Positions 5,004 to 12,423 of a stretch of DNA of 12,636 nt are shown one piece after another. The stretch comes from Balneolales bacterium (GTDB lineage Bacteria > Bacteroidota > Rhodothermia > Balneolales > Natronogracilivirgulaceae). The stretch is from contig SLQI01000468.1 in assembly GCA_007131535.1 (NCBI GenBank), positions 1 through 12,636 of the forward strand, written 5' to 3'. Positions within the stretch are counted from its first letter, which is position 1; every line of letters starts with the position of its first letter. The notes below the pieces were generated by a model. The model searched no databases. It saw only the letters and a list, made by a program, of their open reading frames with translations, and had not been told where the DNA came from. The position numbers were made by a program, and so were the translations under genes.

Positions 5004-6683
5004 ATGAGCAAGGATCACACAGACTCCAAACAACCCATGGAGCAACGGGGATGGTTTACAAGGTTTCTTGATGTCGTGGAATGGCTTGGGAATTTGCTGC
5101 CCCACCCCGTTACCCTATTTGCACTATTTGCTTCCGGCGTAATTCTTCTAAGCGGCCTTGCCGAATGGCTGGGCTGGGCGGTCGAGGACCCTCGCCCGGA
5201 AGGCTCTGCCGGAAGAGCTGAAGACGGTACCATTGAAGCCATCAGCCTGCTCAATGCCGATGGTTTCCGAATGATACTTGAAAATCTCGTAGAGAATTTC
5301 GTCAGCTTCGCTCCACTCGGTACCGTGTTGGTGGCGCTACTCGGCGTTGGCGTAGCCGAACATTCCGGATTGATCAAATCCGGAATCCGTGGCCTGGTAC
5401 TTAGTGCGCTATCGGTAAAACCCTCCGTTCATGACCCTGCTAATGCCAGCTTTTTCCGGCGTACCGGGGCGGTGATCCTCGATCCCAAGAATCTGGTTAC
5501 CGTTGCCATCATTTTTGCCGGGATTATCTCCAACACCGCATCAGAGCTCGGTTATGTGGTGCTCGTTCCCCTCGGCGCCGTCGTATTTTATTCGGTCGGG
5601 AGGCATCCGCTGGCCGGCCTGGCCGCTGCTTTTGCATCGGTTTCAGGGGGGTACAGCGCTAACTTGTTTCTTGGTACCATCGATCCGCTGCTGGCCGGCC
5701 TGACCGAAGAGGCTGCGCGGTTGATCGACCCCGGCTATGAAGTACATGCTGCGGTGAACTGGTATTTTATGATCGTGAGTACTTTTGTGATCACTGCCGT
5801 GGCCACTTTTGTAACCCTTCGAATAGTTGAACCCAAACTCGGTAAATACGACCCCTCCATCGCCATGGAGGATCTCAGCGAATATGATGATGCCATGGAT
5901 CCGCTTACCCCGCTGGAAAAGAAGGGGCTTTTCTGGGCATTTATGAGTGTACTGTTTTTTATCGGTATGATTTTATTGCTTACCATTCCGGAGTGGGGTT
6001 GGCTGCGTGAACCGGAAACCGGGGAAATTATCGTTTCCGGATCTCCGCTGCTGAATGGAATTGTAGCGTTGATATTTATAGGTTTCATCATACCGGGATA
6101 CGTCTATGGTAAAGTGGCCGGTACGATTAAAAGCGACCGGGATGTAATTGACGGCATGGCCAAATCCATGTCGACGCTCGGGTTGTATATCGTTATTGTA
6201 TTTTTTGCCGCCCAGTTCGTGGCCTTTTTCGGGTGGACCAACCTCGGGCAGATTTTCGCCGTCAACGGTGCCCAGTTTCTTGAGGCTCTGGGTATGACCG
6301 GACCGTTTATCTTCCTCGCCTTTATCCTGGTTTCCGGCTCCGTTAACCTGATGCTTGGATCAGCTTCGGCGCAATGGGCGGTTACGGCGCCGATTTTCGT
6401 ACCCATGCTTATGCTTATCGGTTACAGCCCGGAAGTTATCCAGACCGCGTACCGGATCGGCGATTCGGTCACCAACATCATCACCCCGATGATGACCTAT
6501 TTCGGGTTAATCCTGGCATTTGCCAACCGCTACGACAAAAACCTCGGGATCGGGACGGTCATCAGTATGATGCTCCCCTACAGCATCTTTTTCATGATCA
6601 GCTGGATGATTCTGTTCATGGTTTGGGTATTCGGATTCGGCTTTGAGGTAGGTCCCGGAGCCCCCACTTATTACGGAGATTAA
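5004..6683 (+). CDS. AbgT-family transporter
   Basis: A 559-residue polytopic inner-membrane protein of the AbgT family, whose characterised members import p-aminobenzoyl-glutamate (AbgT) or export sulfonamides (MtrF, YdaH). Family blocks seen are LPHPVTLFALF (32-42), GVGVAEHSGLI (114-124), GIISNTASELGYVVLVPLGA (173-192), SVSGGYSANLFLGTIDPLLA (212-231), SASAQWAVTAPIFVPML (453-469) and YRIGDSVTNIITPMMTYF (483-500). W458, R484 and D487 keep the spacing of the functional Trp/Arg/Asp of MtrF as I recall it. There are two oddities. Residues about 136-160 are extra relative to the usual LVLSAPK-type junction. The acidic residue of the common S-D-A-G-Y motif is Glu181 here. The substrate is not predictable. 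The gene is monocistronic by context, with no Shine-Dalgarno sequence, and is followed by a hairpin shared with the convergent gene. Confidence 0.9.
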   Translation: MSKDHTDSKQPMEQRGWFTRFLDVVEWLGNLLPHPVTLFALFASGVILLSGLAEWLGWAVEDPRPEGSAGRAEDGTIEAISLLNADGFRMILENLVENFVSFAPLGTVLVALLGVGVAEHSGLIKSGIRGLVLSALSVKPSVHDPANASFFRRTGAVILDPKNLVTVAIIFAGIISNTASELGYVVLVPLGAVVFYSVGRHPLAGLAAAFASVSGGYSANLFLGTIDPLLAGLTEEAARLIDPGYEVHAAVNWYFMIVSTFVITAVATFVTLRIVEPKLGKYDPSIAMEDLSEYDDAMDPLTPLEKKGLFWAFMSVLFFIGMILLLTIPEWGWLREPETGEIIVSGSPLLNGIVALIFIGFIIPGYVYGKVAGTIKSDRDVIDGMAKSMSTLGLYIVIVFFAAQFVAFFGWTNLGQIFAVNGAQFLEALGMTGPFIFLAFILVSGSVNLMLGSASAQWAVTAPIFVPMLMLIGYSPEVIQTAYRIGDSVTNIITPMMTYFGLILAFANRYDKNLGIGTVISMMLPYSIFFMISWMILFMVWVFGFGFEVGPGAPTYYGD

Positions 6684-6689
6684 TACCAG

Positions 6690-6720
6690 GCGGGTTGTCC
6701 GGCATAGCCGGGCTACCCGC
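6690..6720. terminator. GC-rich hairpin between convergent genes, probable terminator
   Basis: GCGGGT (6690-6695) pairs with ACCCGC (6715-6720), and inside them CCGGC pairs with GCCGG around a short loop, separated by a 3-nt internal loop on each side. It lies 7 nt after the transporter stop. T-runs are weak on both sides, so termination efficiency is uncertain. A second small stem, CAGTTA/TAACTG, follows at 6724-6747. Confidence 0.5.
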
Positions 6721-6776
6721 TTGCAGTTACAGGGAATAGAATAACTGTTAGAAAACCAATGGGTGGGTGGACCTAC

Positions 6777-7541
6777 TCATGCCTCCACTTGCAGGTTTTC
6801 CTCCTCACTTTTCACCCCGGCCCACTCCATATATTGCCGGCGCATTTCTTCAGAGACCTGCGGCATTTCTCCCCGCGTCTTACCCGTTATATCAACCGGG
6901 GGGTGTATATATGCTGTAATGGTCCCTTTTCGGGTAACCAGCGAATTGCCCGGACACAATTCACGTGCACCTTCCACATAAATAGGTACTATCGGGTATC
7001 CCAGATCATGAGCCATATAAAATGCTCCGTGACGAAACCGGCCTATTACACCTTTATGCTTTCGGGTACCTTCCGGAGCAAAAAATACCGACAGTTTTTC
7101 TCTTTTAATTTTATCAATCGCTTTGTTCAGCGTTTTTATAGACTTTTTACTATCTGATCGATCAATAAAAATCTGGTCGGTTAACTTTCCGGTTACAAAA
7201 AAAAGCGGGTTGTACAAAAACTCCTTTTTCGCCACAAAGCGGATGTTCGGCAACTGCAATCCAACAATGATGAACAAATCCAAAGTTGAGGCGTGATTCA
7301 TGATGAAAACGGCCGGCTCGGTTGGTTTCGGCCCCACATATTTTACCTCAAAGTTTATTCCGGCTACCCACAGAACACTGCGTCCCAAAAAAAACCCCAG
7401 ATATTTGATCATGTGATTACGAAGCCTGCCCCAGGATACAAGCAAAGCCGGAATAAGGACGATCATGCACAGGGTAAGCGCAATGATAAACCATAATGCT
7501 ATAAAAACCGACCTGATATATTCAGCGATAGTTGGCTGCAT
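6777..7541 (-). CDS. plsC: 1-acyl-sn-glycerol-3-phosphate acyltransferase (PlsC/LPLAT family)
   Basis: A 254-residue membrane acyltransferase that most likely adds the second acyl chain to lysophosphatidic acid to form phosphatidic acid in phospholipid synthesis. The catalytic NHxxxxD motif is NHASTLD (82-88), with H83 and D88 as the charge relay. Block II is IFIDR (124-128), the substrate block is FAPEGTR (154-160), and IVPIYV (184-189) follows. A long hydrophobic helix at 12-36 anchors the protein in the inner membrane. The tail is acidic. The length is normal for the family. The start at 7541 is preceded by AGGCGG about 5 nt upstream and by a good promoter-like pair. Related acyltransferases with other acyl acceptors share these motifs, so exact substrate is inferred. 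Confidence 0.85.
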   Translation of the reverse strand: MQPTIAEYIRSVFIALWFIIALTLCMIVLIPALLVSWGRLRNHMIKYLGFFLGRSVLWVAGINFEVKYVGPKPTEPAVFIMNHASTLDLFIIVGLQLPNIRFVAKKEFLYNPLFFVTGKLTDQIFIDRSDSKKSIKTLNKAIDKIKREKLSVFFAPEGTRKHKGVIGRFRHGAFYMAHDLGYPIVPIYVEGARELCPGNSLVTRKGTITAYIHPPVDITGKTRGEMPQVSEEMRRQYMEWAGVKSEEENLQVEA

Positions 7542-7552
7542 TTTTTCCGCCT

Positions 7553-7581
7553 AATATAGACAGGTTCCCCGGCTCAATCAA
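7553..7581 (-). promoter_or_regulatory. Promoter-like pair TTGATT-N17-TATATT for the acyltransferase gene
   Basis: On the minus strand TTGATT (7576-7581) and TATATT (7553-7558) are 17 nt apart, a housekeeping sigma-type arrangement. The -10 ends only 11 nt before the ATG, so the transcript would be almost leaderless and the AGGCGG sequence might not be fully transcribed. Confidence 0.45.
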
Positions 7582-7679
7582 TTTTATCCGTTCTCAAAAC
7601 AGTCTTACCTATGCTCCTGCATTAACTTATTAAATGTGCTGAACACAGAAATGTATTTTTATGTTTTTCATATTGCCTA

Positions 7680-7707
7680 TTGACTTACATCCAAAAAAGC
7701 GTATTAT
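7680..7707 (+). promoter_or_regulatory. Promoter-like pair TTGACT-N16-TATTAT for the arg cluster
   Basis: TTGACT (7680-7685) and TATTAT (7702-7707) are 16 nt apart; TATAAA overlaps at 7705-7710. It is the best promoter-like site before argB and predicts a leader of about 110 nt that is AT-rich and T-rich just before the start. No ArgR-type box was recognised. Confidence 0.45.
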
Positions 7708-7824
7708 AAAAACTCAGCAAGCGCTTTCATCCCAAATTCTCTTTTATGCTACTATTTTTTATCATCTTACAACATTTTTAAATACGCTTTTCAGCCCTCG
7801 TTTAATTCTAATTATTTTTTTTCA

Positions 7825-8670
7825 GTGACTTACCCCACAACTGATACTGCTCCGGAAAGTACCATACTCATCAAGTATGGTGGTAATGCTATGACGGATC
7901 AAACCGTCAGGTCAGCCCTTTTACGTGAAATCTCCGGCCTGAAAGACTCCGGTTTTCGACCGGTTATTGTCCATGGCGGCGGACCGGTAATCAAGCAAAC
8001 CCTGGAAGCCGCCGGTATTGAAAGCGAATTCGTTGCAGGTCACCGGAAAACCGATGCCGTCTCTATGAAATATGTGGAGATGGCATTGAGGGGAGCTGTT
8101 AACGGGGAGTTGGTTTCCATATTAAATCAACAACAAGCCGGGGCTGTGGGTATTAGCGGGAAGGACGGTAACCTGGTTATTGCTGAGAAACGGTATCATA
8201 CCGAGACCATTGACGGCAAAACCCAAAAACTGGACCTGGGTCAGGTCGGCAATGTCAAATCCGTTGATCCAAGGGTCATCGTCACGCTGCTGAATAACGA
8301 TTTTCTGCCGGTAATCTCGCCGGTTTCCTTAGGGGAGGACGGACTGGATTACAACATCAACGCCGATATGTTTGCCGGGCATATTGCCGGTGCGCTACAG
8401 GTCCAGACTTATTTTGTACTAACCGATGTAGATGGGTTGATGGAGGATATTAACAAACCTGAATCACTCATAAAAAAAGTCTCAATTGAAGATCTTAAGA
8501 CCCGGTTTAACGACATCATCCGGGGTGGCATGATCCCGAAAATAGAATCCTGTGAAATCGCACTGCAGCATGGAGCTCAACAAGCGGTTATCATCAATGG
8601 AACGCGGCAGGGTTCATTAACCGAAGCACTCACCCAACAAGAATTCAAAGGAACTAAAATAATATCCTGA
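7825..8670 (+). CDS. argB: Acetylglutamate kinase ArgB
   Basis: A 281-residue cytoplasmic amino-acid kinase that phosphorylates N-acetyl-L-glutamate, the second step of ornithine/arginine synthesis. Motifs are IKYGGNAM (16-23, with K17), VHGGGPVIK (49-57), GHRKTD (72-77), GISGKDGNL (109-117), YNINADMFAGHIAGAL (176-191, with N177 and D181), LTDVDGLM (199-206) and GGMIPKIES (234-242, with K239). The start is GTG; in frame upstream there is no ATG, GTG or TTG before the stop at 7681, and no Shine-Dalgarno sequence. Only about 13 residues precede the first strand, so the long N-terminal helix of arginine-inhibited enzymes appears absent; that suggests, but does not show, insensitivity to arginine. 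It is the first gene of the arg cluster and its TGA overlaps the argD ATG by one base. Confidence 0.95.
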   Translation: MTYPTTDTAPESTILIKYGGNAMTDQTVRSALLREISGLKDSGFRPVIVHGGGPVIKQTLEAAGIESEFVAGHRKTDAVSMKYVEMALRGAVNGELVSILNQQQAGAVGISGKDGNLVIAEKRYHTETIDGKTQKLDLGQVGNVKSVDPRVIVTLLNNDFLPVISPVSLGEDGLDYNINADMFAGHIAGALQVQTYFVLTDVDGLMEDINKPESLIKKVSIEDLKTRFNDIIRGGMIPKIESCEIALQHGAQQAVIINGTRQGSLTEALTQQEFKGTKIIS

Positions 8671-9872
8671 TGACGAATCAATCCGAACAGTGGCAAAAAC
8701 TGGATCAAAAACATCATTTCAACCTTTATAAACGATTTCCCGTCACCCTGGATCACGGCAAAGGTTCCCGCGTTTGGGATACCGACGGCAACGAATACCT
8801 CGACGCACTGGCCGGTATTGCCGTCAACAGTCTCGGGCACAGCCATCCCAAATTTGTTGCCGCGTTGCAGGATCAAGTGTCGAAGCTGATCCACATTTCC
8901 AATTTTTATACTTCTATACCCCAGGTACAGCTGGCTGAAAAACTCACCACACTCACTGGTTTGGATCGGGTATTTTTCACCAACAGTGGTGGAGAAGCTG
9001 TGGAAGGCGCTATAAAACTGGCGCGCAAATATGGCCATGAACACGGCAAGACCGGCAATATCATTAGCCTGGAAGGTTGTTTTCACGGGCGTACTTTGGC
9101 TGCTATTGCTACCGGCAAGGCAAAATATCAGGAAGGTTTTGAACCGATGCCTTCAGGATTTAAGCAGGTTGCCTTCAATGATATTGACGCGCTTCAAGCC
9201 GAAGTCGACGATAGCACTGTTGCCGTAATTCTGGAGCCGATTCAGGGTGAGGGCGGGATCCGTCCGGTGGATCGGGATTATCTCAGGAAAGTGCGCGAAC
9301 TGTGTGACCGCCACGGCACTCCCCTGATTCTGGATGAAATTCAATGTGGGGTCGGGCGAACCGGCCACATGTTTGCCTATGAGTACTATGGCATCAAGCC
9401 GGACATCCTTACGCTGGCCAAAGCCCTCGGTGGCGGAGTTCCGGTAGGTGCTGTTGCGGCCCGCGAAGAAGTTGCCAAAGTGCTGGTACCCGGGAATCAT
9501 GGCACCACCTATGGAGGAAATCCGCTGGCTACACGCGCTGCGCTGGAAGCCCTGAACATCATTGAAGAAGAAGGGTTGGTAAAACAAGCCGGCGAAAACG
9601 GTCTTTGGCTGCGCGAGCAGCTCCGGAACTGGGCTGCCGGTGAAGATGCCGTCAAAGAAATACGCGGGTTAGGATTGATGGTCGGGGTTGAACTCAATTT
9701 CGACGCCCAACAAGCCATTCAGGAAATGTTCAAACGTGGCGTACTGGCTAATGCGGCGTCAGGCACCGTCATTCGCTTGGTACCGCCACTGAACATTTCC
9801 AGGGATGATCTCGGTAAAGTTATTGATACGGTCAAAGAAGCCGTTCAGCACGCCAAACAAAAAGTATCATGA
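8670..9872 (+). CDS. argD: Acetylornithine aminotransferase ArgD
   Basis: A 400-residue PLP enzyme (class III aminotransferase) that converts N-acetylglutamate semialdehyde to N2-acetylornithine with glutamate as amino donor. NSGGEAVEGAIK (105-116) and GCFHGRT (136-142) bind the cofactor phosphate and ring. EPIQGEGG (189-196) and LDEIQCGVGRTG (221-232, with D222) follow. The Schiff-base lysine is K251 in TLAKALGGGVP. R368 in VIRLVPPL fits the substrate-carboxylate position. The usual NSGAEA reads NSGGEA here. The ATG overlaps the argB stop by one base (TGATG), and the TGA overlaps the argC ATG by four bases (ATGA), which indicates translational coupling. Some ArgD proteins also act in lysine synthesis; the setting supports arginine. 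Confidence 0.95.
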   Translation: MTNQSEQWQKLDQKHHFNLYKRFPVTLDHGKGSRVWDTDGNEYLDALAGIAVNSLGHSHPKFVAALQDQVSKLIHISNFYTSIPQVQLAEKLTTLTGLDRVFFTNSGGEAVEGAIKLARKYGHEHGKTGNIISLEGCFHGRTLAAIATGKAKYQEGFEPMPSGFKQVAFNDIDALQAEVDDSTVAVILEPIQGEGGIRPVDRDYLRKVRELCDRHGTPLILDEIQCGVGRTGHMFAYEYYGIKPDILTLAKALGGGVPVGAVAAREEVAKVLVPGNHGTTYGGNPLATRAALEALNIIEEEGLVKQAGENGLWLREQLRNWAAGEDAVKEIRGLGLMVGVELNFDAQQAIQEMFKRGVLANAASGTVIRLVPPLNISRDDLGKVIDTVKEAVQHAKQKVS

Positions 9873-10909
9873 GTACCCAAATACGCGCGCTTATTGTCGG
9901 GGCAACCGGGTATACCGGATCCGAGTTAGTGCGATTACTTCTGGATCACCCCAACATTGAAATTGCAGGGGTGACCTCCAGCTCCCGTGCCGGAACCCGG
10001 TTCGATGAAATTTATCCGCAATTTGCCGGGCATTTTGACCAAAAGCTTACACCCACTGAGGAAATTAACCCTTCAGACTTTGATCTCATTTTTCTGGGGC
10101 TGCCTCACGGAATATCCATGAGTTTCGTCAAACAGCACGGGTACAGCCAAACGCCGATAATTGATCTGTCCGGTGATTTCAGGTTGAGCAGTGCTGAGTT
10201 GTACAATCAATGGTATCCTGAACAGCACGTTCTACCGGAGGCTATCGAAGACGCGGTGTTTGGTCTGCCGGAGTGGTTTTCTGAACACATCCGCAAAACC
10301 AACCTGATTGCCAACCCCGGCTGTTACCCGACCTCTTCTATATTGCCGCTTATCCCGTTGATCAAAAGCGGAAAAGTAGACCCGGCGACTATCATCATAG
10401 ACTCCAAATCCGGAGTAACCGGTGCCGGAGCTAATGCCAAGTCTATCACCCACTTTCCGACGGTAAACGACAATTTTTCGGTTTACGGGTTGATGAAACA
10501 CCGCCACACCCCGGAAATTGAAGATATCACCCGACAGGTAACCGGCACCGCTACAACTATTCAGTTTACTCCGCATCTGCTGCCGGTAAGCCGGGGAATT
10601 CTGACCATGGTTTACGGCCGGGGGAACGGCGTCTCCTCAGAAGCTGAGGTACGCTCCTGGTTTGAAGATGCTTATGGAGATAAGCCGTTTGTGCGACTGA
10701 ATACCAAGCCGCCTTCCCTACACGAAGTACGCGGCACCAATTACTGCAACCTGTACGCTTCCTACGATCCGCGCACCGGTAATGTGATCGTAATTTCGGT
10801 GATTGATAATCTCGTCAAAGGTGCGGCGGGGCAGGCCATTCAAAATGCAAACCTACGGTTCGGCTTCCCCGAGACTGCCGGACTTAAACACTCATCTTTA
10901 GCTCCCTGA
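9869..10909 (+). CDS. argC: N-acetyl-gamma-glutamyl-phosphate reductase ArgC
   Basis: A 346-residue NADPH-dependent dehydrogenase that reduces N-acetylglutamyl phosphate to the semialdehyde, the step between ArgB and ArgD. The nucleotide-binding loop GATGYTGSEL is at 11-20. LGLPHGIS (76-83) and DLSGDFRL (99-106) follow. The catalytic cysteine is C152 in NPGCYPTS (149-156), and H213 in HRHTPEI is the expected base. KSGVTGAGA (180-188), FTPHLLPVSRGI (233-244) and DNLVKGAAGQA (313-323) complete the family pattern. The length matches the longer (~345-residue) class. It overlaps argD by four bases and is separated from argJ by 7 nt. Confidence 0.95.
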   Translation: MSTQIRALIVGATGYTGSELVRLLLDHPNIEIAGVTSSSRAGTRFDEIYPQFAGHFDQKLTPTEEINPSDFDLIFLGLPHGISMSFVKQHGYSQTPIIDLSGDFRLSSAELYNQWYPEQHVLPEAIEDAVFGLPEWFSEHIRKTNLIANPGCYPTSSILPLIPLIKSGKVDPATIIIDSKSGVTGAGANAKSITHFPTVNDNFSVYGLMKHRHTPEIEDITRQVTGTATTIQFTPHLLPVSRGILTMVYGRGNGVSSEAEVRSWFEDAYGDKPFVRLNTKPPSLHEVRGTNYCNLYASYDPRTGNVIVISVIDNLVKGAAGQAIQNANLRFGFPETAGLKHSSLAP

Positions 10910-10916
10910 TTCCAAT

Positions 10917-12128
10917 ATGTCTGAAATGAATACCATGACAACGGTGAGAGGCTTCAAATACTGGGGTGCCCATACCGGCATTAAATCCAAAAGGCGGGAT
11001 CTCGGTTTAATATACTCTGAGGTTCCGGCTGCCGAGGCTACCCTGTTCACCCGTAACCTGGTCGTTGCCGAACCGATTAAATTGATGCGGAAACGCAATC
11101 CCAAAGGTACAGCACAGGCCATCGTAATTAATTCAGGTAATGCCAATGCCTGTACCGGCAAACAAGGTATGGAAGGCGCTCAGGCGATGGTGCAAACCGC
11201 CGCCGAAGAAATGGAGGTCGACGAGAACCATGTTATAATTGCATCAACCGGCATCATCGGGCAAACATTTCCCACAGATTTAGTGGTGCAAGGCATCAAA
11301 GATAACGTCCGTAAACTGACCGAACGGCGGGTAGCTTCGAGCCTGCTTGCCAGTTCGATTTTAACTACGGATACCTTTCCCAAGGAAGAATATCTGAATT
11401 TTAAGCTGGGTAAACACCAGGTGAATATGGCCGGTGTGGCCAAAGGTTCCGGTATGATCCACCCTAATATGGGAACGATGCTTGCCTTTGTCGTCAGTGA
11501 TATAGCCATCAGTCCTGAACTGCTGGAAGAAGCCTTACGGGAGGTTACTGATCAGACGTTCAATATGATCACGGTGGACGGGGATACCTCCACTAATGAT
11601 ATGATCTCAGTACTCTGTAACGGATTGGCCGGCAATAAAGAAATAACTGAGAAGAATGACCATTACGAGAAGTTTAAAAAGCAGCTTCATAAAATCTGCA
11701 TGAGCCTGGCCAAGCTGATTGTTTCCGACGGCGAAGGGTCCACCAAATTTATTGAGTACGAGGTGATGGGAGCCAAAACCAAAGAAGATGCACGAAAGAT
11801 CATCCGGACGGTATCCAACTCCGCACTGGTTAAAACCGCCATTTTTGGCAGAGACCCGAACTGGGGGCGAATCCTGGCAGCCGCCGGCCGCTCCGGTGCT
11901 GATTTTGATCCCGAAAATGTAGATCTGTTTATGGGAAGCAAGAAAACGCTTCAGCTGTTGAGTAACGGACAGCCTACCGGCGAAAATCTGACACAGCTCA
12001 AAAAAATGATGCGTTCCACGCTTATCCGGGTACAATTGGATCTCAAAGATGGTGATGAGTATGCGATCGGCTGGGGAAGTGACTTCTCGTATGAATACGT
12101 GCGGATTAATGCCGAATATACCACCTGA
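10917..12128 (+). CDS. argJ: Ornithine acetyltransferase ArgJ (bifunctional type possible)
   Basis: A 403-residue enzyme that transfers the acetyl group from N-acetylornithine to glutamate, recycling it; bifunctional members can also use acetyl-CoA. It is an Ntn-type protein that cuts itself into two subunits before a conserved threonine. The site is KGSGMIHPNMGTMLAF (176-191), with T187 as nucleophile; the residue before it is Gly186, where the family nearly always has Ala. Other blocks are VINSGNANACTG (70-81), STGIIGQTFP (110-119), TVDGDTSTND, SDGEGSTKF, FGRDPNWGRI and the C-terminal YVRINAEYTT. ATGs at 10926 and 10935 are possible alternative starts. No argA-type gene is present in the window, so ArgJ may also prime the pathway. 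Confidence 0.95.
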   Translation: MSEMNTMTTVRGFKYWGAHTGIKSKRRDLGLIYSEVPAAEATLFTRNLVVAEPIKLMRKRNPKGTAQAIVINSGNANACTGKQGMEGAQAMVQTAAEEMEVDENHVIIASTGIIGQTFPTDLVVQGIKDNVRKLTERRVASSLLASSILTTDTFPKEEYLNFKLGKHQVNMAGVAKGSGMIHPNMGTMLAFVVSDIAISPELLEEALREVTDQTFNMITVDGDTSTNDMISVLCNGLAGNKEITEKNDHYEKFKKQLHKICMSLAKLIVSDGEGSTKFIEYEVMGAKTKEDARKIIRTVSNSALVKTAIFGRDPNWGRILAAAGRSGADFDPENVDLFMGSKKTLQLLSNGQPTGENLTQLKKMMRSTLIRVQLDLKDGDEYAIGWGSDFSYEYVRINAEYTT

Positions 12129-12154
12129 TTCAAAGTGCGCAGAAAAGGGAAACT

Positions 12155-12260
12155 AAAAAATGGGGCAGGCTACTTGTATCGCACCGCTACGACCTCCTAC
12201 CGCTGCTGCCTTCCGGCCCTGACGGACTTCAGAGGGAGCTGGTCGTACAAGACCTGCCCC
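12155..12260 (-). ncRNA. ffs: Small bacterial signal recognition particle RNA (4.5S type)
   Basis: Read on the minus strand from 12260 to 12162, about 99 nt. The ends GGGGCAGG and CCTGCCCC pair, and the apical domain carries the diagnostic GTCAGGGCCGGAAGGCAGCAG, including the GGAA tetraloop and the asymmetric internal loop that binds Ffh. The RNA guides ribosomes making membrane proteins to the membrane through Ffh and FtsY. It has no Alu domain, as in the short form. A T6 run (12155-12160 on the minus strand) directly follows the 3' end, so the terminal helix doubles as terminator. Its 5' end lies only 15 nt after the T-run of another terminator, leaving little room for a promoter. It converges on argJ. 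Confidence 0.93.
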
Positions 12261-12275
12261 GAATATGCACTTCTC

Positions 12276-12305
12276 AAAAAAAAGCCTGATCTGCTGAACA
12301 GGCTT
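12276..12305 (-). terminator. Rho-independent terminator entering from the repeat array
   Basis: On the minus strand AAGCCTG (12299-12305) pairs with CAGGCTT (12282-12288) around a 10-nt loop and is followed by a T-run (eight T counting the last two stem bases, 12276-12283). It has no T-run on the plus strand. It marks the end of a transcript coming from the right, through the tandem array, and shields ffs from it. Confidence 0.8.
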
Positions 12306-12423
12306 GAAAGATGATGCCGATAGAAGAAATACTTTTTGCGGCATTGTTGTGAGGCGAAACCTCAACACTGGTGCTAAGCAGAATCTGTCTCGGAATAACC
12401 CAAGGCAGAATTTAAAACTTTTG
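12306..12423 (-). other. Diverged unit and linker between terminator and array
   Basis: Roughly 12344-12423 aligns loosely with the 80-bp unit: on the minus strand TTCTGCC, then GGG, ATTCC, GATTC and TAGCACCA occur in the same order and spacing. The stem that pairs in the good units is lost. A CCTC/GAGG hairpin with loop CGAAA lies at 12350-12364, and ATGCCG/CGGCAT (12313-12343) flanks the rest. No ORF is convincing. Confidence 0.4.

Noticed and set aside
7600..7824. ArgR operator (ARG box) before argB
   Set aside because: AT-rich stretches such as ATGTTTTTCAT look vaguely palindromic but do not match the TGAAT-ATTCA pattern.
8577..9086. 169-codon minus-strand frame opposite argB/argD
   Set aside because: It is antisense to two well-supported enzymes with intact motifs, so it is a shadow frame; the same holds for those at 5735-6091, 9153-9587 and 11607-12035.
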